A DNA stretch of 15,361 nt from an uncultured Bacilli bacterium (GCA_949280095.1 CASDHD010000018.1:1-15361), one strand, 5' to 3'; numbered from the stretch's first letter, positions 8,157 through 14,767 are shown. Translations and numbers: made by a program. Notes: generated by a model not told the origin, from the sequence alone.

Positions 8157-9056
8157 ATGAAAACGGAAATAGAGCAATATTTAACTTATTTAAAAACAGA
8201 ACTGAACTATAGTGAAAATACAATAAAATCATATGAAATAGAGCTTTTAAAATACCAAGAATTTTTAAACTTAGAACAAATCAGTTACAAAAAAATTACA
8301 AAAGAAGAAGCAAGAACCTATTTAAAACATTTAGACAAAATGAAATACAAAAATCGAAGTATTGCTAAAAATGTGAGCTCAATCCGTAGTTTTTATCGTT
8401 ATTTGGTAAATAAGGGAGTATTAGAAAAAAATATTTTTGCAAGTATCAAAAATCCAAAATTAGAAAAAAAGTTGCCTAATTACGTAAGTGAACTTGATAT
8501 GCTAAAACTTCTCGATTTTACCAAAGATGAACACTATAAAAAAACAATTTATACTACAAGAGATTTGCTTATTATTGAACTTCTTTATGATACAGGGTGT
8601 CGTGTTATAGAACTCGCCAATATAAAATTAAAAAATATTGATTTAAGTGAAAAAAAGATTAGAGTACTGGGAAAAGGGTCTAAGGAAAGAATTGTCTTTT
8701 TTGGAGATTATACTCTAGATACGCTACAAGAATATTTAAAAGATAGAGAAACCATTCTAGGAAATAAAAACAGTGAATATCTTTTAGTATCAAAAGAAAG
8801 TGGAGCTCTAACTACGAGAAGAATTGCCCAGATTATTAAAAAAATTATGAAAATTACAGAACTAAAAAACAATGTAACACCGCACACCTTACGTCATACG
8901 TTTGCCACTCATCTTTTAAACAATGATGCTGATTTAAGAAGTGTGCAAGAGTTGTTAGGACATTCTAGTTTATCTACAACTCAAATTTATACTCATGTTT
9001 CTAACGAAAGACTAAGGCAAGTCTATTTAGAAACACATAAGGACTATAGAAAGTGA
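8157..9056 (+). CDS. xerC: Tyrosine recombinase XerC/XerD type (CodV-like)
   Basis: A 299-aa tyrosine recombinase that would resolve chromosome dimers at dif with a partner Xer protein. The N-terminal SAM-like DNA-binding domain spans about 1-95 ('LTYLKTELNYSENTIKSYE'). The catalytic set is complete and canonically spaced: Arg149 in 'TGCRVIELANI', Lys173 in 'GKGSKER', His243 and Arg246 in 'HTLRHTFATHLL', His269 in 'LGHSSLSTTQ' and nucleophile Tyr278 in 'IYTHV'. The start ATG follows the stop of the 78-aa gene with no gap and no strong ribosome binding site, consistent with coupling. The topA-xerC neighbourhood matches Bacillus codV, so it is probably the housekeeping enzyme, not a phage integrase. 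XerC against XerD cannot be settled here. Confidence 0.9.
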   Translation: MKTEIEQYLTYLKTELNYSENTIKSYEIELLKYQEFLNLEQISYKKITKEEARTYLKHLDKMKYKNRSIAKNVSSIRSFYRYLVNKGVLEKNIFASIKNPKLEKKLPNYVSELDMLKLLDFTKDEHYKKTIYTTRDLLIIELLYDTGCRVIELANIKLKNIDLSEKKIRVLGKGSKERIVFFGDYTLDTLQEYLKDRETILGNKNSEYLLVSKESGALTTRRIAQIIKKIMKITELKNNVTPHTLRHTFATHLLNNDADLRSVQELLGHSSLSTTQIYTHVSNERLRQVYLETHKDYRK

Positions 9057-9202
9057 TTTTGTTATTAAAAAATGCGAGTAAATTTGCAAGTGGAAACGTA
9101 GAAGAAGAGCTTCCTAAAGAAGTAGTTAAATTAAATGGAAAATGTACATTTTTTGTCAAAAATACGGCGATTCGTTGTCGTATTTTTTTTCTACTGTTAT
9201 AA
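9053..9202 (+). CDS. Possible 49-aa ORF overlapping the xerC stop
   Basis: A GTG start overlaps the xerC stop and has AAGGA 9 bases upstream. The frame stays open for 49 codons, beginning 'MILLLKNASKFASGN' and continuing with a mixed charged segment. The last ~15 codons are the terminator hairpin and T-run, and the stop overlaps the ppdK -10 box, so the 3' part is not a natural protein end. It may be a gene remnant that once continued further, or chance. Confidence 0.2.
   Translation: MILLLKNASKFASGNVEEELPKEVVKLNGKCTFFVKNTAIRCRIFFLLL
9158..9190 (+). terminator. Intrinsic terminator between xerC and ppdK
   Basis: AATACGGCGA (9161-9170) pairs with TTGTCGTATT (9175-9184) over a TTCG loop, with two G-U pairs, and the flanking A-run can pair with part of the following T8 run. 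This is a strong rho-independent terminator closing the xerC transcript. Confidence 0.85.
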
Positions 9203-9203
9203 T
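9175..9203 (+). promoter_or_regulatory. ppdK promoter, -35 inside the upstream terminator stem
   Basis: TTGTCG (9175-9180), 17-base spacer, TATAAT (9198-9203) preceded by an extended -10 TG at 9195-9196. The -10 is a perfect consensus. The -35 hexamer is the descending arm of the xerC terminator. Transcription would start near 9210 and AAAGGAGG follows directly. Confidence 0.75.
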
Positions 9204-9232
9204 ATAAGAAACCATTAAAGGAGGAAATGAAA

Positions 9233-11863
9233 ATGGCAAAATATGTATATTTGTTTAGTGAAGGAAACAAGGACATGCGAAATTTGCTAGGTGGTAAAGG
9301 AGCAAATCTAGCAGAAATGACAAACATTGGAATGCCTGTTCCAAGAGGATTTACAATTACAACAGAGGCATGCACCAATTATTATGAAAACAAAGAAAAC
9401 ATTAGTGAAGAAATCACAAATGAAATCTTAAACAAAGTAGCAGAACTAGAAAAACTTACTGGCAAGACTTTCGGTGATGCTACAAATCCATTACTCGTAA
9501 GTGTACGAAGTGGTGCAAGAGCAAGTATGCCTGGAATGATGGATACAGTTTTAAATTTAGGTTTAAATGATGAGGTAGCAGTTGGTTTTACAGAAGCAAC
9601 GGAAAACAAACGTTTCGTATATGATTCGTATAGAAGATTTATTCAAATGTTTGCTGACGTAGTAAAAGGTTATCCGAAAAGTTCTTTTGAAAGACATTTA
9701 GACGAAGTAAAAGAAAAGAAAGGTGTTAAATACGACACAGAATTAACGGATGTAGATATGGTTGAAATTACCAATGATTTCAAAAATATTTATAAAGAGA
9801 TAGCAGGTGAAGACTTTCCCCAAGATCCAAAAGTACAACTTATCGAAGCAGTAACAGCAGTATTTAGAAGTTGGAACAATGATAGAGCCATTTACTATCG
9901 TAGAATGAACGATATACCATCTAGTTGGGGGACAGCAGTAAACGTACAAGAAATGGTCTATGGAAATCGTGGAAATAATTCAGGAACAGGAGTTGCATTC
10001 ACACGTAATCCAGCAACTGGAGAAAAGAAATTATATGGTGAATACTTAATCAATGCTCAAGGAGAAGACGTTGTAGCAGGTATTCGTACACCAGAACCAA
10101 TTAGTAAACTAGAAACCGATATGCCAGAAGTGTATAAAGAATTTGTAGAAATTGCAAGCAAATTAGAAAACCATTATAAAGATATGCAAGATATGGAATT
10201 TACAATTGAAAATGGTAAATTATTCATGTTACAAACAAGAAATGGTAAACGTACAGCTGCAGCAGCATTAAAAGTCGCTGTTGATTTGGTAAATGAAGGC
10301 ATGATTACAGAAGAAGAAGCACTACTTAAAGTAGAACCAAAACAATTAGATGCATTACTTCATCCAACATTCTCAATCGATGCCTTAAAAAATGGCGAAG
10401 TTATTGCAAATGGTCTTGCAGCAAGCCCAGGAGCTGGAGCAGGTAAGATATATTTTACAGCTGAAGACGTAATCGAAGCTTCCAAAAAAGGAGAAGATAC
10501 AATACTAGTTCGACTTGAAACAAGTCCAGAAGATATTGAAGGAATGAACCATGCTAAAGGGATATTAACTATTCGTGGAGGTATGACTAGCCATGCAGCA
10601 GTTGTTGCTCGCGGAATGGGCCGTTGTTGTGTTAGTGGATGCGGAGAGTTGAAAATCGACGAAGCTGCTAAAACCTTGACTACAAAAGATGGTTTAGTAT
10701 TAAAAGAAGGTGATGAAATATCTCTAGATGGTTCAACAGGTGCTGTCTACAACGGAATATTAGAAAGTGTAGAACCATCAATTAGCGGAGATTTCGAAAC
10801 GTTCATGACTTGGGCAGACAAAGCAAGAAGAATGAAAATTAGAACAAATGCAGATACTCCAAGAGATGCAGAACAAGCTAAAAAATTTGGAGCAGAAGGA
10901 ATTGGATTATGCCGTACAGAACACATGTTTTTTGAAAGTGAAAGAATTTTTAACTTTAGAAGAATGATTGCTGCAGACACTCTAGAACAAAGAGAAGAAG
11001 CACTAGAGAAAATTTTGCCATACCAAAGAAATGATTTTGAAGAACTATATCGTGCTATGGCACCTTATCAAGTAGTAATTCGTTATCTAGATCCACCTTT
11101 ACATGAATTCTTGCCAAAAGAAGATGATGAAATTAAAAGTCTTGCAGATTCTCTAAATATGCCATTTGAAAGTTTAAAAACAAGAATCGAATCTTTAAAA
11201 GAATTTAACCCAATGATGGGACATCGTGGATGTCGTCTTGCTATTACTTATCCAGAAATTGCCAAAATGCAAACAAGAGCTGTTATTGAAGCAGCAATTA
11301 ACGTGAATAAAGAAGGCTTGAGTGTAGAACCAGAAATTATGATACCATTAGTTGGAGATATTAATGAGCTTAAATATGTAAAAAATGTCGTTTGCGAAAC
11401 AGCAGATGAAATTATTCGAGTATCTGGTGTATCTCTTAACTACAAAGTAGGTACAATGATAGAAATTCCAAGAGCAGCACTTTTAGCAGATGTAATTGCA
11501 CAAGAAGCTGAGTTCTTCTCATTTGGAACCAATGATTTAACTCAAATGACCTTTGGTTTTAGTCGTGATGATGCTGGTAAATTCTTAAATGATTACTACA
11601 GCAAAGGTATTTTTGAAAGTGATCCATTTGCAAGAATTGATGAAGCAGGTGTAGGTGCACTAGTTCGTATGGCTGCCGAAAAAGGAAGAAGTACAAGAAG
11701 CGATATTCATTTAGGTATTTGTGGGGAACATGGAGGAGATCCAGCAACCATTGAATTCTGTGAAACAGTGGGACTTGATTATGTATCTTGTTCACCATTT
11801 AGAGTGCCGATTGCACGTCTGGCAGCAGCACAAGCGTCTATAAAAGCGAACCAGGCAAAATAA
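9233..11863 (+). CDS. ppdK: Pyruvate, phosphate dikinase
   Basis: Interconverts pyruvate, ATP and Pi with PEP, AMP and PPi, in glycolysis or gluconeogenesis of many anaerobes. I choose the ATG at 9233 (876 aa), 8 bases after GGAGG; the ATG at 9227 is too close. The N-terminus 'YVYLFSEGNKDMRNLLGGKG' begins the ATP-grasp domain; 'FMLQTRNGKRTAAAALK' ends the nucleotide-binding part. The phosphohistidine is His454 in 'GGMTSHAAVVARGMG', equivalent to His455 of C. symbiosum. The TIM-barrel domain has 'GLCRTEHMFF', 'NPMMGHRGCR', 'SFGTNDLTQMTFG' and Cys830 in 'GICGEHGGDP', equivalent to Cys831. The gene is intact. Its last codons (IKANQAK) form part of the repeat duplicated at 14768. Confidence 0.97.
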   Translation: MAKYVYLFSEGNKDMRNLLGGKGANLAEMTNIGMPVPRGFTITTEACTNYYENKENISEEITNEILNKVAELEKLTGKTFGDATNPLLVSVRSGARASMPGMMDTVLNLGLNDEVAVGFTEATENKRFVYDSYRRFIQMFADVVKGYPKSSFERHLDEVKEKKGVKYDTELTDVDMVEITNDFKNIYKEIAGEDFPQDPKVQLIEAVTAVFRSWNNDRAIYYRRMNDIPSSWGTAVNVQEMVYGNRGNNSGTGVAFTRNPATGEKKLYGEYLINAQGEDVVAGIRTPEPISKLETDMPEVYKEFVEIASKLENHYKDMQDMEFTIENGKLFMLQTRNGKRTAAAALKVAVDLVNEGMITEEEALLKVEPKQLDALLHPTFSIDALKNGEVIANGLAASPGAGAGKIYFTAEDVIEASKKGEDTILVRLETSPEDIEGMNHAKGILTIRGGMTSHAAVVARGMGRCCVSGCGELKIDEAAKTLTTKDGLVLKEGDEISLDGSTGAVYNGILESVEPSISGDFETFMTWADKARRMKIRTNADTPRDAEQAKKFGAEGIGLCRTEHMFFESERIFNFRRMIAADTLEQREEALEKILPYQRNDFEELYRAMAPYQVVIRYLDPPLHEFLPKEDDEIKSLADSLNMPFESLKTRIESLKEFNPMMGHRGCRLAITYPEIAKMQTRAVIEAAINVNKEGLSVEPEIMIPLVGDINELKYVKNVVCETADEIIRVSGVSLNYKVGTMIEIPRAALLADVIAQEAEFFSFGTNDLTQMTFGFSRDDAGKFLNDYYSKGIFESDPFARIDEAGVGALVRMAAEKGRSTRSDIHLGICGEHGGDPATIEFCETVGLDYVSCSPFRVPIARLAAAQASIKANQAK

Positions 11864-11907
11864 AAAATGATTATGATATGTTCTTAACTCGCATAATCAT
11901 TACAAAA
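11839..11907 (+). repeat. 69-bp direct repeat, left copy (attL-like), ppdK 3' end
   Basis: Contains the final ppdK codons and stop plus a perfect inverted repeat, AATGATTATG (11866-11875) and CATAATCATT (11892-11901), with a 16-base loop. It matches 14768-14836 at 68 of 69 positions; the difference is G11854/A14783. A copy of a gene's 3' end flanking accessory DNA is the usual mark of site-specific integration. The inverted repeat is preceded by an A-run and lacks a T-run on this strand, so as a terminator it would serve minus-strand transcription better. Confidence 0.9.
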
Positions 11908-11911
11908 AACG

Positions 11912-12039
11912 ACATTCTGAGATATTCAGAGAAAATACCAGAATGTAAAAATGCAAGGTTAAAAGAACCAATTATAGTTGATATTTATATCTAAATTAGA
12001 CTAAGATTACTATTATGTCGAGTATCTTAGTCTTTTTTT
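11912..12039 (+). terminator. Structured region ending in an intrinsic terminator
   Basis: GACTAAGAT (11999-12007) pairs with ATCTTAGTC (12024-12032), followed by T7: a clear terminator, probably ending ppdK or a small RNA. Upstream, ACATTCTG (11912-11919) can pair with CAGAATGT (11939-11946), while TCTGA (11916-11920) can pair instead with TCAGA inside that loop, giving two mutually exclusive hairpins. A further GGTT/AACC hairpin lies near 11957-11969. No known riboswitch class was recognised. Confidence 0.7.
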
Positions 12040-12084
12040 GTATGAAAAATTAATTATATGCGACAAGAAAAAGGAGGTAAAAAA

Positions 12085-12216
12085 ATGCTATTAATGTATT
12101 TGAAGCCAAGATTAAAAGATTTATCACAGGGTTCTAGAAATGTCTTTGTAAGGCAATTTAGACAAATAACTCAAGACGAACTTGCAGATAAATTAAATTT
12201 TCAAATGAAAGAGTAA
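12085..12216 (+). pseudogene. Truncated XRE/Cro-type HTH regulator (43 aa)
   Basis: A near-perfect ribosome binding site AAGGAGG (12071-12077) precedes this ATG. The 43-aa product contains 'FVRQFRQITQDELADKLNFQ', which matches helix 1 and helix 2 of a Cro/C1-type helix-turn-helix ('LTQEELADKLGVS'). The recognition helix and the rest of the domain are missing: the frame ends at 'MKE' right after helix 2. It probably descends from the regulator of a mobile element or toxin-antitoxin locus. The intact translation signals mean a short peptide could still be made. Confidence 0.55.
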
Positions 12217-12220
12217 ATAA

Positions 12221-12415
12221 ATGAAAGAAATAGTAAAAATTAAATTAATTGAAAATTCTGATCATCTAACTTACTCAATAGTAAGGCATGATAATACAGA
12301 TGCATCAAAAACTTTAAGTGAAGGCGAATCTAGTTTTATTTCATTTTTATATTTTTATAATTTAGTATTTGGAAGTAGGACAAGGAGCGGTTTGCAAGAA
12401 AATCATATCATATGA
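12221..12415 (+). pseudogene. Fragment of AAA_13-family ATPase (PrrC/RloC-like)
   Basis: A 64-codon open stretch with the ABC-type signature region of AAA_13 ATPases: 'NTDASKTLSEGESSFISFLY' followed by 'FYNLVFGSRTRSG'. In complete members (PrrC and RloC anticodon nucleases and other defence ATPases) this precedes the Walker B/D-loop 'DDPVSSLD', which is missing here because the frame runs into IS30 sequence at about 12405-12415. The N-terminal part with the P-loop is also absent. There is no good ribosome binding site and a stop lies directly before the ATG. A defence-gene remnant broken by IS-linked deletion. The family assignment is from motif memory. Confidence 0.7.
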
Positions 12416-13293
12416 ATAGGGTCATAAAATTCGACACCATTGTCAGTCAATATAATATTAATCATCTTTTTATACAGAGCTATTCCTAGAGTATTTTTTA
12501 AATTGGTAAATTCATGATCAACGTGTTTGATCTCTTTTTTATCCAACAATCTTATTAGCATAAAATTAGTTTCAACTAAAAGAAAAGTCATTAAACATTT
12601 CTTATCTGTAGATTTACCAATTACAGTGTCTAACTGCCATATATGAAGATTTTTTTCTACTTCTGTTCTAGCTGCATAATCTTCAAATCTTCTTCCTATA
12701 AGAAGATTTATATCTCTTTTATTTTGCTTGCTCTTATTTTTCTTTCTCTTTTTGTATTTTACTTTTCTGGGTAAGTCTAAATTGGATAAAAGAATTACAT
12801 TATCATTAACATATTTATAAAATGTTGTTTTGGAAAGAGGTAAGATATCTAAATGATTGATATAAATTTGATTTACACTTTGCTTTTTATCTTTTATTAA
12901 AGGTACAATGTTTTTGTTGATAATATCAACTTCTTCAGGTGTAATATCAATGCCTTCTCTTGCTTTAATTAAATTATTTTCATATTGTTTTTGGGCTTCT
13001 TTAGCATTGTAGTATAGATGAAGTTTGCTACAAGAATTTTTATTTTCACAATGATTGCAGCAATAGGGAGGTTTAGAAAGACTTTTGCAACCTTTTATAG
13101 CACGATCAATGCCACTTTCACTGTTTGACAAGTATAAAGTACTTTTAATTATTCGATTTCTTCGTATTTCTTTTGAGATAGTAGTTCTATCTACGTTTAT
13201 TGAATTACCAATATAGGTAAAATCATAACCTTTATTTAAAAGATATTCTATAGTATTTCTTTGTTCTTTACAAAGATGGCTATAATTTGCCAT
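12403..13293 (-). pseudogene. IS30-family transposase, C-terminally truncated
   Basis: Start placed at the minus-strand ATG 13293, with AAGGAGTG upstream of 'MANYSHLCKEQRNTIEYLL'; a longer reading from 13386 lacks that support. The 296-aa product has the IS30 N-terminal HTH ('YIGNSINVDRTTISKEIRRN'), a Cys-rich segment ('YCCNHCENKNSC') and part of the DDE core: first Asp in 'WQLDTVIGK', second Asp in 'IILTDNGVEF'. It stops at 'DPIHMI', before the third acidic residue and the usual 'ENNHE.IR' region, so it should be inactive. The break coincides with the AAA_13 fragment, so one inverted repeat and about a quarter of the gene were lost in a deletion. Confidence 0.85.
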
Positions 13294-13413
13294 AATTTTT
13301 TTCACTCCTTTAATGGCAAACAAACCATAGTTGTCTATTTTATAAAAATTTACAAAAAGATTCAAATGAATGGGGCTCTGCCCCAAACCCCGAGGTTTAA
13401 TTGCAATGGGTTT

Positions 13414-13471
13414 CGAAAAAGGAACAAAACAAAAAGAAGCATTTAGTTTCTAGGTATTTGCTCCTTTTTCG
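13414..13471. repeat. 15-bp inverted repeat/stem-loop
   Basis: CGAAAAAGGAACAAA (13414-13428) and TTTGCTCCTTTTTCG (13457-13471) pair at 14 of 15 positions around a 28-base loop. On the minus strand it starts inside the coding tail at 13452-13529 and ends in CCTTTTTCG, so it may be that gene's terminator. Confidence 0.65.
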
Positions 13472-13529
13472 CGTACCATTACTTGCTGCTCTGGTTGCTC
13501 CTCAGCATTGCCATATCCTTCAAGTAACA
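13452..13529 (-). pseudogene. C-terminal tail of an unrecognised mobile-element gene
   Basis: The minus strand reads about 25 codons without a stop, 'LLEGYGNAEEQPEQQVMV' and 'REKGANT', then TAG, immediately followed by a terminator-like stem-loop. Upstream in frame the sequence becomes AT-rich and stops. The Glu/Gln-rich composition and higher GC look like the end of a protein from a less AT-rich element. I cannot name the family; a chance ORF remains possible. Confidence 0.3.
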
Positions 13530-13630
13530 AGCATATTATATATCATCTTATATTTGATTTTTTAGACTTACTTCCCATTTTCTAAAAAGCGGGAACTTTC
13601 AACTTTATTTTAGGGATAAACAAAATTTAA

Positions 13631-13659
13631 TTGACAACAAGATTAATATTTGATAAACT
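13631..13659 (+). promoter_or_regulatory. Strong promoter of the Abi-associated RNA and gene
   Basis: Perfect TTGACA (13631-13636), 17-base spacer, TAAACT (13654-13659) with an extended -10 TG at 13651-13652. Predicted transcription start is near 13664-13667, exactly at the first bases of the conserved hairpin RNA. Confidence 0.8.
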
Positions 13660-13663
13660 TGTA

Positions 13664-13710
13664 TTGATTGGTACTCAGGAAACTTATGAAGCCCTGAGTC
13701 AATTTTTATT
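13664..13710 (+). ncRNA. Abi-associated hairpin RNA, copy 1 (abiF-RNA-like)
   Basis: The stem ACTCAGG (13673-13679) pairs with CCTGAGT (13693-13699) over a 13-base loop AAACTTATGAAGC; outer TTG (13664-13666) pairs with CAA (13700-13702), leaving a 6-base bulge ATTGGT on the 5' side. A T-rich run (ATTTTTATTTT) follows, so the hairpin could act as a leaky terminator that makes a short RNA and lets some transcripts reach the Abi gene. A diverged copy at 14627-14665 keeps bulge, loop and stem by compensatory changes. Rfam, as I recall, has an 'abiF' RNA motif located upstream of Abi_2 genes; this placement agrees, but I have not compared models. Confidence 0.75.
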
Positions 13711-13727
13711 TTAGGGGAAAATACTAT

Positions 13728-14599
13728 ATGAAAGAATATAAAACTAATGAAGAATTAATTGAGCATTTAGAAAGTAAAAACATTATTATTGATAATAAAA
13801 ATATTGCTTTGAATATCATAGATAATTATTCTTATTATTCTGTTATTAATACCTATAAATATGTATTTCAAAAAAGCGATAATACATATTTTGAAAATGT
13901 TCGTTTTGATGAAATATATTCTTTATATAGCTTCGATAAAAATATAAGAACTATCTTTTTGAAGTATGCCTTAGAGTTTGAATTGAAAATAAGAGGTATA
14001 ATGGGTAATATACTTGCCAAAAATTATGGCCTTGAGAATTATCTTAATAAAGAAAGTTTTGATGAGTTAGCAAATGACACTAATATTGATAATATAGTTG
14101 ATTCAATAAATGTGGAAATTGATAAAAATAAAGGAAAGCACCCAGCTATTACGCATTATGATCAAACTTATGGTTTTATACCTCCATTTGTTGTAATTAA
14201 AAAATATTATCTTTTGGTCAAATAAGTAGATGGTATGGATTATTAAAACAATCAGATAGAAATGAAATAGCAAAAAAGTTTAATATATCACCAAAATTAT
14301 TAAAGCAAATTCTAGTTAATATGACACTTGCAAGAAATATTTGTGCACATTCGGATAGACTATTTTCTTTTCATAGCAAATTTTTTATGAGTTTTAAATT
14401 AATAGATAGTTCATATAAAGTAAATAATAATTCAACTAATTTATATATGTTGATTAGATGTATGGAAAAAATTTTAAATAAAGATGATTATGAAGAATTA
14501 ATTAAGTTAGTTGAAACGGAATTTAATAAACTAAAAGAGTCTATTAAATCGATTGATGCAAAGGTTATTTTAAAAGTCATGGGTTATCCTAATGTATAA
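13728..14599 (+). pseudogene. Abi_2/AbiF-type HEPN abortive infection protein, frameshifted
   Basis: Two open stretches (13728-14225 and, in another frame, to 14599) make one Abi_2 protein. The first ends soon after 'YDQTYGFIPPFVVIKK'; the second continues 'ILSFGQISRWYGLLKQ', then 'TLARNICAHSDRLFSF'. One added A in the A6 run at 14199-14204 joins them into a ~290-aa protein, the usual Abi_2 length. The N-terminal half has the family pattern ('YSYYSVINTYKYVF', 'YSLYSFDKNIRTIFLKYALE', 'FELKIRG'). The HEPN ribonuclease motif RX4H (Arg203, His208 in the repaired numbering) is intact but out of frame. AGGGG lies 10 bases before the start. Members cause abortive phage infection; HEPN proteins generally cleave RNA. 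True mutation, assembly error, phase variation or slippage are all possible. Confidence 0.85.
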
Positions 14600-14616
14600 T
14601 TTAGGCAAATAGTACA

Positions 14617-14622
14617 TATAAT
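14617..14622 (+). promoter_or_regulatory. Possible -10 box of the second hairpin RNA
   Basis: A perfect TATAAT sits immediately before the second hairpin RNA, but no convincing -35 is found at 16-18 bases. Another TATAAT lies at 14595-14600. The start would fall at or just inside the hairpin, as for copy 1. Weak evidence alone. Confidence 0.3.
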
Positions 14623-14624
14623 AA

Positions 14625-14703
14625 TATTGATTGGTATTTAAGAAACTTACGAAGCCTTAAGTCAATTTACCTAATTTCTTTTTATAGAAATTGGGTATTT
14701 TTA
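14625..14703 (+). ncRNA. Abi-associated hairpin RNA, copy 2 with terminator
   Basis: Aligns to copy 1 over ATTGATTGGTA, the loop AAACTTACGAAGC (one change) and the 3' GTCAATTT. The stem ATTTAAG (14636-14642) with CTTAAGT (14656-14662) differs from copy 1 at three pairs: two are double compensatory (C-G to T-A, G-C to A-T) and one becomes a U-G wobble. An intrinsic terminator follows directly. Thus the same structure is kept by selection while the sequence changed, and the RNA lies on both sides of the Abi gene. Confidence 0.7.
14668..14703 (+). terminator. Intrinsic terminator after Abi gene and RNA copy 2
   Basis: TACCTAATTTCT (14668-14679) pairs with AGAAATTGGGTA (14686-14697) with one G-U pair over loop TTTTAT, followed by five T. 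Confidence 0.85.
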
Positions 14704-14715
14704 ATTATCATATTG

Positions 14716-14724
14716 TGGTATAAT
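14716..14724 (+). promoter_or_regulatory. Isolated extended -10 element
   Basis: TGG-TATAAT at 14716-14724 is a perfect -10 with extended TG, but no clear -35 lies upstream and no gene follows before the repeat at 14768. It may be a relic promoter of deleted DNA. Confidence 0.3.
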
Positions 14725-14767
14725 TAACTTGGATGTGGAATAATTCATCAGTTAAGTTAAATTTATA

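Larger units (their letters stand above)
13294..13727. other. Intergenic stretch with IS flank, hairpins and a gene tail
   Basis: From left to right it holds the presumed IS30 left flank, a GGGGC-TCT-GCCCC hairpin (13372-13384) followed by ACCCCG, a long stem-loop (13414-13471), a GC-richer minus-strand coding tail (13452-13529), a small TTCCC/GGGAA hairpin (13572-13595), and then the promoter and leader RNA of the Abi gene. Base composition of 13370-13530 is visibly richer in G and C than the surroundings, which suggests separate origin. Confidence 0.5.

Noticed and set aside
9001..9949. Minus-strand ORFs opposite xerC end and ppdK
   Set aside because: Shadows of ppdK codons; no ribosome binding sites and no recognisable domains.
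11866..11901. dif/Xer site or integrase core site in the ppdK inverted repeat
   Set aside because: The arms point outward (TTATG...CATAA) and the spacer is 16 bases; dif has inward arms with a 6-8 base spacer. The repeat is reported only as part of the att-like duplication.
11908..12040. T-box or known metabolite riboswitch
   Set aside because: No T-box sequence or conserved riboswitch core was seen, and no biosynthetic gene follows.
12221..12415. Intact small gene of 64 aa
   Set aside because: No good ribosome binding site; the sequence is an internal piece of a larger ATPase family cut off by the IS junction.
13261..13446. Plus-strand ORF of 61 codons over the IS30 start and flank
   Set aside because: Antisense to the transposase N-terminus, no ribosome binding site and no domain.
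13664..14665. CRISPR array made of the two hairpin RNAs
   Set aside because: Only two copies, 960 bases apart, with a gene between them; no repeat-spacer periodicity.
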